Of a stretch of DNA of 64,000 bases, positions 54,328 to 61,643 are shown in pieces. The notes under the pieces were generated by a model that searched no databases, was not told the DNA's origin, and saw only the letters and a list, made by a program, of their open reading frames with translations. Position numbers and translations under genes: made by a program. Source of the DNA: Erwinia sp. SLM-02. Its GTDB lineage: Bacteria; Pseudomonadota; Gammaproteobacteria; Enterobacterales; Enterobacteriaceae. How positions within the stretch are numbered: the stretch's first letter is position 1; each line of letters opens with the position of its first letter. The stretch is from assembly GCF_037450285.1 (NCBI RefSeq), contig NZ_JAQISN010000004.1, forward strand, positions 371,278 to 435,277, read 5' to 3'.

Positions 54328-56132
54328 TGGAAGGTGAAACTCTCCTGACCGCAGGTGTGGTGTATCTGTTTGCCGCAGTGATTGCGGTGCCGATCGCCGC
54401 GCGTCTGGGTATCGGCGCGGTGCTGGGATATTTACTGGCGGGTATCGCCATTGGCCCGTGGGGATTAGGCTTCATCAGCGACGTGGAGGAGATCCTTCAC
54501 TTCTCCGAGCTGGGCGTGGTGTTTCTGATGTTTATCATCGGCCTTGAGCTGAATCCGTCGAAGCTCTGGCAGCTGCGGCGGTCGATTTTTGGCGTGGGTG
54601 CGGCGCAGGTGATTCTCAGCGCCGCGGTGCTGGGGGGATTATTATATCTGACCGATTTCTCCTGGCAGGCTGCCACTATCGGTGGGATTGGGCTGGCGAT
54701 GTCGTCAACGGCAATGGCCTTACAGCTCATGCGCGACAAAGGCATGAACCGTAATGAATCCGGCCAGCTTGGCTTTTCGGTTCTGCTGTTCCAGGACCTG
54801 GCGGTGATCCCGGCGCTGGCGCTGGTGCCTCTGCTTGCCGGTAACGACAGTGGTCATACCGACTGGATGAAGGTTGGCATTAAGGTGCTGGCGTTTGCCG
54901 GTATGCTGATCGGGGGGCGCTATTTACTCCGCCCGATCCTGCGCTTTATAGCTGCCTCCGGCGTTCGCGAGGTGTTTACCGCCGCGTCGCTGCTGCTGGT
55001 GCTGGGCTCCGCGCTGTTTATGGATGCGCTTGGGCTGTCGATGGCACTGGGTACCTTCATCGCCGGTATCCTGCTGGCGGAAAGCGAATATCGCCACGAA
55101 CTTGAAGTGTCGATCGATCCGTTTAAAGGCCTGCTGCTGGGGCTGTTCTTTATTTCGGTGGGCATGGCGCTCAACCTCGGCGTGCTCTATACCCATATTA
55201 TTGAGATCCTGGTTGGCGTCGTTGCACTGGTGGCGGTGAAGACGCTGGTTCTCTATCTGCTGGCCCGCGTTTACGGCCTGCGCAGTTCCGAGCGGCTGCA
55301 GTTTGCCGGCGTGCTGAGCCAGGGCGGGGAATTTGCCTTCGTGCTGTTCTCCGCTGCGGCTTCTGCAAAGCTGTTCAGCGGCGATCAGATGCCGCTGCTG
55401 CTGGTCACCGTAACGCTGTCGATGATGACCACGCCGCTGCTGATGCAGGGCGTGGATCGTATTCTCGCCCGGCGCTTTAATGAGGCGGATGACACGCAGG
55501 AAAAACCGTTCGTTGAGGATGATAAGCCGCAGGTTATCGTGGTGGGCTTCGGGCGTTTTGGTCAGGTCATAGGCCGACTGCTGATGGCCAATGAAAAGCG
55601 CATAACCGTGCTGGAGCGGGATATCAGTGCCGTTAGCCTGATGCGTAAATACGGCTATAAGGTGTATTACGGCGATGCCACCGAGCTTGAGTTATTGCGG
55701 GCGGCGGGCGCAGAAACGGCGCAGTCGATCGTGATAACCTGTAACAGTCCGGAAGATTCGATGGAGATTGTCCATCTGTGCCAGCAGCATTTTCCGCATC
55801 TGCAGATTCTGGCCCGCGCCCGCGGCCGTGTCGAAGCGCACGAGCTGCTGCAGGCCGGCGTGATGCAGTTCTCGCGTGAAACCTTCAGCAGTGCGCTGGA
55901 GCTGGGCCGCAAGACGCTGATGACACTGGGGATGCACCCGCATCAGGCGTTTCGCGCTCAGCAGCACTTCCGTCGTCTGGATATGCGTATGCTGCGTGAA
56001 CTGATGCCGAATCATACCGACAGCCAGCATATCTCCCGGGTGAAAGAGGCACGGCGCGAGCTGGAGGACATCTTCCAGACCGAGATGCGCCAGGAAAAAC
56101 GGCAGTTCGATGGCTGGGACGAAAACGAGTAG
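54327..56132 (+). CDS. kefB: Glutathione-regulated K+/H+ antiporter KefB
   Basis: 601 residues, exact E. coli length. CPA2-type membrane domain of about 12 helices (residues 5-380) with F-Q-D-L-A-V-I-P, then a cytosolic RCK/TrkA-N domain (about 395-520) with V-G-F-G-R-F-G-Q for nucleotide and glutathione gating. Releases K+ to acidify the cell during electrophile stress. Coupled to kefG. Confidence 0.96.
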   Translation: MEGETLLTAGVVYLFAAVIAVPIAARLGIGAVLGYLLAGIAIGPWGLGFISDVEEILHFSELGVVFLMFIIGLELNPSKLWQLRRSIFGVGAAQVILSAAVLGGLLYLTDFSWQAATIGGIGLAMSSTAMALQLMRDKGMNRNESGQLGFSVLLFQDLAVIPALALVPLLAGNDSGHTDWMKVGIKVLAFAGMLIGGRYLLRPILRFIAASGVREVFTAASLLLVLGSALFMDALGLSMALGTFIAGILLAESEYRHELEVSIDPFKGLLLGLFFISVGMALNLGVLYTHIIEILVGVVALVAVKTLVLYLLARVYGLRSSERLQFAGVLSQGGEFAFVLFSAAASAKLFSGDQMPLLLVTVTLSMMTTPLLMQGVDRILARRFNEADDTQEKPFVEDDKPQVIVVGFGRFGQVIGRLLMANEKRITVLERDISAVSLMRKYGYKVYYGDATELELLRAAGAETAQSIVITCNSPEDSMEIVHLCQQHFPHLQILARARGRVEAHELLQAGVMQFSRETFSSALELGRKTLMTLGMHPHQAFRAQQHFRRLDMRMLRELMPNHTDSQHISRVKEARRELEDIFQTEMRQEKRQFDGWDENE

Positions 56133-56194
56133 CGGGTGGTTTTACGACGCAGGCCCGCGACGACTGAACTAAATCATCATTTTCTGGGATCGTT

Positions 56195-56389
56195 ATGCGT
56201 AAACGTTTTATTGCTGGTGCAACCTGCCCCAGCTGTCAGGCTAAAGATACTCTTGCTTTGTGGCGGGAGAATAATGTTGATGTTGTTGAGTGCGTTAAGT
56301 GTGGCCACCAGATGCGCGAGGCTGATAAGCAGGCCCGTGAGCAGGTGCGTGAGAATGAACAGGTGATCGGTATTTTTCATCCGGACTAG
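56195..56389 (+). CDS. yheV: Small zinc-ribbon protein YheV
   Basis: 64 residues. Two C-x-x-C knuckles, C-P-S-C near residue 11 and C-V-K-C near 33, form a zinc ribbon; a charged helical tail follows. Matches YheV of other enterics in sequence and place between kefB and slyD. Function unknown. Confidence 0.9.
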   Translation: MRKRFIAGATCPSCQAKDTLALWRENNVDVVECVKCGHQMREADKQAREQVRENEQVIGIFHPD

Positions 56390-56412
56390 CGAGATCGCCC
56401 AGCTTTTTTTAA

Positions 56413-56427
56413 GCTGTAGCGTACAGC
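56413..56427. promoter_or_regulatory. Inverted repeat upstream of slyD
   Basis: GCTGTA-GCG-TACAGC is a perfect 6-3-6 inverted repeat about 105 bp before slyD. Possibly an operator or part of the leader; no known regulator matched. Confidence 0.3.
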
Positions 56428-56530
56428 CGCATTGAAATTCGATACAATTGACGCCACTTAGAGTCCATAACGTTGGTAATGACAGCCAGCGAAGCTAAGG
56501 GCTCAACGCTCTCAACGGTTAGGAGAAATC

Positions 56531-57073
56531 ATGAAAGTAGCAAAAGACCTTGTGGTCAGCCTGGCATACCAGGTACGTACAGAAGATGGTGTGTTGGTTG
56601 ATGAGTCACCGGTGAGTGCACCGCTGGACTACCTGCACGGTCATGGCTCCCTGATTTCCGGTCTGGAGAAGGCGCTGGAAAATCGTGAAGTAGGCGATAA
56701 GTTTGATGTGAACATCGCTTCTAACGACGCCTACGGCGAGTACGACGACAATCTGGTACAGCGCGTTCCTAAAGACGTCTTCATGGGCGTGGACGAGCTG
56801 CAGGTTGGCATGCGCTTTATGGCAGAAACCGATCAGGGTCCGGTGCCGGTTGAAATCACCGAAGTGGAAGACGAGCACGTTGTGGTTGACGGTAACCACA
56901 TGCTGGCTGGTCAGAACCTGAGCTTCAACGTTGAAGTGATCGCCATTCGCGCTGCAACTGAAGAAGAACTGGCTCACGGCCACGTTCACGGTGAGCACGA
57001 TCATCATCACGACCACGATCATGACCACGGTCAGGGTGGTTGTGGTAACGGCGGATGTGGCTGCAGCCACTAA
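56531..57073 (+). CDS. slyD: FKBP-type peptidyl-prolyl isomerase and metallochaperone SlyD
   Basis: 180 residues (E. coli 196). FKBP domain interrupted by an insert-in-flap chaperone domain (about 70-120), then a flexible C-terminal tail very rich in His, Asp and Cys (about 148-180) that binds nickel for hydrogenase maturation. The tail is shorter than in E. coli. Ribosome site AGGAGA. Followed by a strong terminator. Confidence 0.96.
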   Translation: MKVAKDLVVSLAYQVRTEDGVLVDESPVSAPLDYLHGHGSLISGLEKALENREVGDKFDVNIASNDAYGEYDDNLVQRVPKDVFMGVDELQVGMRFMAETDQGPVPVEITEVEDEHVVVDGNHMLAGQNLSFNVEVIAIRAATEEELAHGHVHGEHDHHHDHDHDHGQGGCGNGGCGCSH

Positions 57074-57096
57074 TCGCCGATCGCTTAACTGCGAGC

Positions 57097-57129
57097 AGCC
57101 GCTATCTTTCGGGGTAGCGGCTTTTTTTT
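57097..57129 (+). terminator. Terminator of slyD
   Basis: Stem AGCCGCTA / TAGCGGCT (further closed by two inner pairs) followed by a run of eight T (57122-57129), 24 nt past the slyD stop. Confidence 0.92.
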
Positions 57130-57180
57130 GCGGTTTTGCCGGGAGCGCGCACAACAGGGACGCGGGGGGACTGACTGACC

Positions 57181-57399
57181 TCAGTAGTGCGGAGGTGGTG
57201 TTTCTTCCGACTGCGAAGCGACCTGTGAAGGTGATGTGGCCTTGAGTTTATCGGTCAGTAAGCGCATTTGCTCCCGCAGTCGTGCCATATCCAGCTCGTG
57301 CTGTACCACCGTCTGGTTCAGCTCTTCAATCGTGTGTTCCTGAAACGCCAGCTTACTCTCCAGCACTTCAATTCGCTGCTCCAGCAATGTTTGTTGCAT
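57181..57399 (-). CDS. slyX: SlyX family coiled-coil protein
   Basis: 72 residues, the family length. Heptad-patterned N-terminal two thirds (L-E-x-R-I-E-V-L-E-S-K-L) predict a coiled coil; a Ser/Pro-rich end with P-P-H-Y follows, conserved in SlyX. Ribosome site GAGGG. Function unknown. Lies opposite slyD and divergent from fkpA. Confidence 0.92.
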   Translation of the reverse strand: MQQTLLEQRIEVLESKLAFQEHTIEELNQTVVQHELDMARLREQMRLLTDKLKATSPSQVASQSEETPPPHY

Positions 57400-57545
57400 T
57401 TTATTCCCTCTTGTTACTACTTACCGTTCGTGCGTTAGGGTGAATTGTCCGATTCTAACGGCAAAAGAGGGGCTAACCCAGGTAAAATGACGTAAATTGG
57501 CGATTGAGGGTTGAAAAGTAGGGCGGCTGTTGCCATCCATGTAGT

Positions 57546-57573
57546 GAAACTTTTCGGCAGCCGGATTGTCGGA
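57546..57573 (+). promoter_or_regulatory. Sigma-E-like promoter of fkpA
   Basis: GAAACTT (57546-57552) and TCGGA (57569-57573), 16 nt apart, match the RpoE consensus GGAACTT-N16-TCTGA with one mismatch in each box. fkpA is a known RpoE target in E. coli. The leader would be about 110 nt. Confidence 0.5.
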
Positions 57574-57688
57574 AGTTAACTTCTATATTTCAGGCGGGAG
57601 TATTTTGTTTTCCCGCGCCCGGTTATAGTACGGACCGAAGGTCTGCAAACGATTCCCGAGGTGAGACGCTTCGGTTTTGGAGAAATGG

Positions 57689-58507
57689 ATGAAATCATTA
57701 TTTAAAGTCACATTGTTAGCTACCACTATGGCCCTCGCGCTGAATGCTCCGCTGACAATGGCTGCTGATGCGGCCCCTGCTCAGAAAGCGGCAGAGCCGG
57801 CTCCTAAGAATGCTGCGTTCAAGAATGACGATCAGCAGTCTGCTTACGCGCTGGGTGCTTCACTGGGTCGCTACATGGAAAATTCCCTGAAGGAACAGGA
57901 AAAACTGGGTATCGCCCTGGACAAAACCCAGCTGATTGCGGGCGTTCAGGATGCGTTTGCCGGTAAAAGCAAACTCTCTGACCAGGAAATCGAACAGACT
58001 CTGCAGTCCTTCGAAGGCCGCGTGAAAGGCGCAGCTCAGGCGAAGATGGAAAAAGATGCGAAAGAGAATGCCACCAAGGGTGACGCTTTCGCCGCTAAAT
58101 TCGCTAAAGAGAAGGGCGTGAAGAAAACCGAAACTGGCCTGCTCTACAAAGTTGAGAAAGCGGGTTCAGGCGACGCGCCTAAAGACAGCGACACCGTTGT
58201 CGTGAACTACAAAGGAACCCTGATTGACGGTTCCGAGTTTGATAACTCTTATACCCGCGGCGAGCCGCTGTCGTTCCGTCTGGACGGCGTGATCCCTGGC
58301 TGGACCGAAGGCCTGAAGCAGGTTAAGAAAGGCGGCAAGATCAAACTGGTGATCCCACCGAATCTGGCCTACGGCAAAAACGGCGTTCCGGGCATTCCGG
58401 CTAACTCTACCCTGGTGTTTGACGTTGAGCTGCTGGACATCAAACCAGCAGCGAAAGCTGAAGCACCAGCAGCCGCGCCTGCCGAAGGCGCTGCAAAACA
58501 GCAGTAA
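57689..58507 (+). CDS. fkpA: Periplasmic FKBP-type isomerase and chaperone FkpA
   Basis: 272 residues (E. coli 270). Signal peptide with cut after M-A-A near residue 26, an N-terminal helical dimerisation domain (about 40-140), then the FKBP domain (about 145-255) with V-V-N-Y-K-G-T-L and G-W-T-E-G-L. An Ala-rich tail ends the protein. The ATG at 57689 after GGAG is chosen; a TTG four codons upstream is rejected. Folding helper of the periplasm. Confidence 0.96.
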   Translation: MKSLFKVTLLATTMALALNAPLTMAADAAPAQKAAEPAPKNAAFKNDDQQSAYALGASLGRYMENSLKEQEKLGIALDKTQLIAGVQDAFAGKSKLSDQEIEQTLQSFEGRVKGAAQAKMEKDAKENATKGDAFAAKFAKEKGVKKTETGLLYKVEKAGSGDAPKDSDTVVVNYKGTLIDGSEFDNSYTRGEPLSFRLDGVIPGWTEGLKQVKKGGKIKLVIPPNLAYGKNGVPGIPANSTLVFDVELLDIKPAAKAEAPAAAPAEGAAKQQ

Positions 58508-58516
58508 TTTCTGCCA

Positions 58517-58545
58517 GCCGCCACCTCCGGGTGGCGGTTTTATTT
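58517..58545 (+). terminator. Terminator of fkpA
   Basis: An 8-bp perfect stem CCGCCACC / GGTGGCGG with loop TCCG, followed by TTTTATTTT, 9 nt past the fkpA stop. Confidence 0.92.
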
Positions 58546-58716
58546 TCGCCTTCCTTACCTCGCTGTTTCTTCTGCTTTTTTGCTTAGATCATCATTTCAC
58601 GACAAAGTCCGGACACATCTTTCTGATATTTGCTAGACTACCCAACGCGCATTTTAATAAGAATGAGTCTGCCCTTGCGCTGTGTGACAGGCTCTTGTCA
58701 AAGGGTGGTGTCGTCT

Positions 58717-59439
58717 ATGTCTGGTTCATTTTTTCCCGCCGATATTACCGATGCGGATCTGCTTGAGCAGCATCCGTTCTCGCCTGCGGATTTTGATATT
58801 TTAAGATCTTACGAAGCCGTTGTGGATGGGCTGGCGATGCTTATCGGCTCGCATTGTGAGATCGTGCTGCATTCACTGGAAGATTTAAAATGCTCGGCGG
58901 TCAGAATCGCTAACGGTGAGCATACCGGGCGGAAAGTCGGATCGCCGATTACCGACCTCGCGCTGCGCATGTTGCATGATATGACCGATGCCGACAGCAA
59001 TGTGTCTAAAACCTATTTTACCCGCGCAAAGAGCGGCGTACTGATGAAATCCGTCACTATCGCTATTCGTAATGGTAATCAGCGCGTTGTCGGTCTGCTG
59101 TGTATTAACATGAACCTGGATGTGCCTTTCTCGCAGATTATGGCCACCTTTATGCCGCCGGAAACCCCGGACGTGGCTTCGTCGGTAAACTTCGCTTCAT
59201 CGGTGGAAGACCTGGTGATGCAGACACTGGAGTTTACCATTGAAGAAGTGAGTGCAGACCGTAACGTCTCGAACAACGCCAAGAATCGTCAGATTGTCCT
59301 GAACCTCTATGAGAAAGGGATTTTCGATATTAAAGACGCGATTAACCAGGTGGCCGATCGGTTAAACATCTCCAAGCATACGGTTTACCTCTATATCCGC
59401 CAGTTTAAAAACGGGGATTTTCACGGGCAGGATAAGTAA
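58717..59439 (+). CDS. yheO: YheO-type transcriptional regulator (PAS-like plus HTH)
   Basis: 240 residues, the E. coli length. N-terminal YheO PAS-like domain (about residues 25-140, with A-M-L-I-G-S-H-C-E-I-V-L-H-S) and a C-terminal helix-turn-helix (about 190-235, I-N-Q-V-A-D-R-L-N-I-S-K-H-T-V). The start at 58717 follows AGGGTGGTG and removes an unconserved 29-residue extension. Stop overlaps the tusD start (TAATG), as in E. coli, so it is probably cotranscribed with tusDCB. Ligand and targets unknown. Confidence 0.92.
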   Translation: MSGSFFPADITDADLLEQHPFSPADFDILRSYEAVVDGLAMLIGSHCEIVLHSLEDLKCSAVRIANGEHTGRKVGSPITDLALRMLHDMTDADSNVSKTYFTRAKSGVLMKSVTIAIRNGNQRVVGLLCINMNLDVPFSQIMATFMPPETPDVASSVNFASSVEDLVMQTLEFTIEEVSADRNVSNNAKNRQIVLNLYEKGIFDIKDAINQVADRLNISKHTVYLYIRQFKNGDFHGQDK

Positions 59440-59825
59440 TGCGTTTCACGCTGATGGTGACCGGGCCGGCTTACGGCACACAGAATGCGAGTAGCGCCTG
59501 GCTGTTCGCTAACGCGCTGCTGGCGCAGGGACATCAGCTTGAAAGCGTGTTTTTCTACCGCGAGGGCGTGTTAAATGCCAGCCTGCTGAACGCCCCCGCC
59601 AGCGATGAATTCGATCTAACCCGCGGCTGGCAGAAGCTACAGCAGGAACACGGGGTTGCGTTGAACATCTGCGTTGCTGCAGCACTACGCCGTGGCGTTA
59701 CCGATCGACAGGAAGCGGAAAACCTGGGGCTGCCGGCCGCGAACCTGGCCGACGGGTTTCAGCTGACGGGCCTGGGCGCGCTGGCGGAATCGGTATTGCG
59801 CTGCGACAGAATGGTACAGTTTTAA
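59439..59825 (+). CDS. tusD: Sulfur relay protein TusD
   Basis: 128 residues, exact length. DsrE-family subunit of the TusBCD complex that passes persulfide sulfur from TusA to TusE and MnmA for 2-thiolation of tRNA wobble uridine. The active cysteine is at residue 78 (N-I-C-V-A-A), as in E. coli. Overlaps yheO and tusC by one base each. Confidence 0.95.
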   Translation: MRFTLMVTGPAYGTQNASSAWLFANALLAQGHQLESVFFYREGVLNASLLNAPASDEFDLTRGWQKLQQEHGVALNICVAAALRRGVTDRQEAENLGLPAANLADGFQLTGLGALAESVLRCDRMVQF

Positions 59826-60184
59826 TGAATCGTGTTGCGTTTGTTTTCAGTCAGGCCCCGCATGGTACAAGTGCGGGTCGTGAAGGGCTTGATGCCGTGC
59901 TGGCCACGTCTGCATTGAGCGAGGAGATTGCGCTGTTCTTTATCAGCGATGGAGTCCTGCAGCTCACGCCCGAACAGCATCCGCAAACCATCCTGGCACG
60001 TAACTACATCGCGACCTTCGGCGTGCTGCCGTTGTATGATGTTGAGCATTGTTATATTTGTGCGGCGGCCCTCGCCGAGCGGGGCATTGCCGCCGACGCG
60101 GTGCGTGTACTGCCCGCTGAAGTGCTGACCCCAGATGAGCTCCGTGCCAGACTGGCTGACTACGACCGGGTGCTCACTTTCTGA
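59825..60184 (+). CDS. tusC: Sulfur relay protein TusC
   Basis: 119 residues, exact length. DsrF-like subunit of the TusBCD heterohexamer; begins V-A-F-V-F-S-Q-A-P-H-G. Start overlaps the tusD stop (TAATG); 13 bp to tusB. Confidence 0.94.
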   Translation: MNRVAFVFSQAPHGTSAGREGLDAVLATSALSEEIALFFISDGVLQLTPEQHPQTILARNYIATFGVLPLYDVEHCYICAAALAERGIAADAVRVLPAEVLTPDELRARLADYDRVLTF

Positions 60185-60197
60185 GGAAGCTAACGCC

Positions 60198-60485
60198 ATG
60201 CTGCATACTCTCATGACTTCGCCGTTTCGCTGCGATCTGCAGGCAATGGTGCGCCTGCTGGCGAAGGGCGATGATGTTCTGCTGATGCAGGACGGTGTAA
60301 TGGCTGCCGTGGCCGGCAGTCCGGTACTTGAAGTACTGCTTCGAGCCCCCATATCCCTGTATGTGCTAAAAGACGATCTTGATGCTCGCGGTCTTTTTGG
60401 TCAAATTTCAACCAGCGTGGCGGCGATAAGCTATACTGAGTTCGTTGCGCTGGCGGTAAAAAACCCTCAGCAGATGATCTGGTAA
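60198..60485 (+). CDS. tusB: Sulfur relay protein TusB
   Basis: 95 residues, exact length. DsrH-like subunit of TusBCD. The start at 60198 (MLHTLMTSPF) after GAGGA is the conserved one; the open frame extends upstream into tusC but has no homology there. Last gene before the str operon promoter. Confidence 0.93.
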   Translation: MLHTLMTSPFRCDLQAMVRLLAKGDDVLLMQDGVMAAVAGSPVLEVLLRAPISLYVLKDDLDARGLFGQISTSVAAISYTEFVALAVKNPQQMIW

Positions 60486-60507
60486 TGACGCTACCCCTGG
60501 TTATTTC

Positions 60508-60536
60508 TTGACACCTTTTAGTCTCAGCCTTAAAAT
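60508..60536 (+). promoter_or_regulatory. Sigma-70 promoter of the str operon
   Basis: Consensus -35 TTGACA (60508-60513), 17-nt spacer, -10 TAAAAT (60531-60536), 75 bp before rpsL. A small hairpin GCCTCG/CGAGGC (60543-60562) forms near the 5' end of the leader. Drives rpsL-rpsG-fusA-tufA. Confidence 0.9.
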
Positions 60537-60611
60537 TCTGCGGCCTCGTGATTCCGCGAGGCGATTTATTACGTGTTTACGAAGCAAAAGCTAAATCCCA
60601 GGAGCTATTTA

Positions 60612-60986
60612 ATGGCAACAGTTAACCAGCTGGTTCGCAAACCACGCGCACGTAAAGTTGCAAAGAGCAACGTACCTGCGCTGGAAGCCTGCCCGCAGAA
60701 ACGTGGTGTATGTACTCGTGTATACACTACTACCCCTAAAAAACCGAACTCCGCACTGCGTAAAGTTTGCCGTGTTCGTTTAACCAATGGTTTTGAAGTT
60801 ACCTCCTACATCGGCGGTGAAGGTCATAACCTGCAGGAACACTCAGTGATCCTGATCCGTGGCGGTCGTGTAAAAGACTTGCCAGGTGTGCGTTACCACA
60901 CCGTTCGTGGCGCGCTGGACTGCTCAGGTGTTAAAGACCGTAAGCAGGCTCGCTCCAAGTACGGCGTGAAGAAGCCAAAGGCTTAA
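60612..60986 (+). CDS. rpsL: 30S ribosomal protein S12
   Basis: 124 residues, exact length. Decoding-centre protein. The T-P-K-K-P-N-S loop near residues 40-46 keeps both lysines, and the later G-G-R-V-K-D-L-P-G-V loop is unaltered, so no classical streptomycin-resistance change is seen. First gene of the str operon; ribosome site AGGAGC. The ATG at 60612 is used. Confidence 0.98.
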   Translation: MATVNQLVRKPRARKVAKSNVPALEACPQKRGVCTRVYTTTPKKPNSALRKVCRVRLTNGFEVTSYIGGEGHNLQEHSVILIRGGRVKDLPGVRYHTVRGALDCSGVKDRKQARSKYGVKKPKA

Positions 60987-60991
60987 TGGTT

Positions 60992-61075
60992 CTCCGTTAA
61001 GTAAGGCCAAACGTTTTAACCTAAATGTCAAAATAAACTCGTAGAGTTTTGGACAATCCTGAATTAACAACGGAG
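60992..61075 (+). promoter_or_regulatory. S7 translational control region (rpsL-rpsG intergenic)
   Basis: The 96-nt rpsL-rpsG spacer has CTCCGTT (60992-60998) complementary to AACGGAG (61069-61075), the rpsG ribosome site. An inner hairpin AAACTC/GAGTTT lies at 61035-61049. In E. coli S7 binds this spacer to repress its own and downstream translation; the pairing seen would hide the rpsG start region. Confidence 0.7.
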
Positions 61076-61082
61076 TATTCCC

Positions 61083-61553
61083 ATGCCACGTCGTCGCGTC
61101 ATTGGTCAGCGTAAAATTCTGCCAGATCCTAAGTTCGGATCAGAGCTGCTGGCCAAATTTGTAAATATCCTGATGGTAGATGGTAAAAAATCTACAGCTG
61201 AAACTATCGTTTATAACGCGCTGGAGACCCTGGCTCAGCGTTCTGGTAAAAACGAGCTGGAAGCATTCGAAGTAGCCCTGGACAACGTCCGCCCAACCGT
61301 GGAAGTTAAATCTCGCCGCGTTGGTGGTTCTACTTATCAGGTACCAGTTGAAGTCCGTCCGGTTCGTCGTAATGCCCTGGCAATGCGTTGGATCGTAGAA
61401 GCTGCTCGTAAACGCGGTGATAAATCTATGGCTCTGCGCCTGGCGAACGAACTTTCTGATGCTGCAGAAAACAAAGGTACTGCAGTGAAGAAACGTGAAG
61501 ACGTTCACCGTATGGCCGAAGCCAACAAGGCGTTCGCTCACTACCGCTGGTAA
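61083..61553 (+). CDS. rpsG: 30S ribosomal protein S7
   Basis: 156 residues, the usual length (the K-12 protein has an extra C-terminal extension). Primary 16S rRNA-binding protein that nucleates the 30S head and represses the str operon. Typical start P-R-R-R-V-I-G-Q-R-K and end F-A-H-Y-R-W. Confidence 0.98.
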   Translation: MPRRRVIGQRKILPDPKFGSELLAKFVNILMVDGKKSTAETIVYNALETLAQRSGKNELEAFEVALDNVRPTVEVKSRRVGGSTYQVPVEVRPVRRNALAMRWIVEAARKRGDKSMALRLANELSDAAENKGTAVKKREDVHRMAEANKAFAHYRW

Positions 61554-61643
61554 CAGCCCTGTAGTTGTTATTAACCCAGCGGGCGTTCAAGTGACCTACC
61601 CGCTGGGATTTAACTTAGAACGTCCGAGAATCAGAGGAATCAA

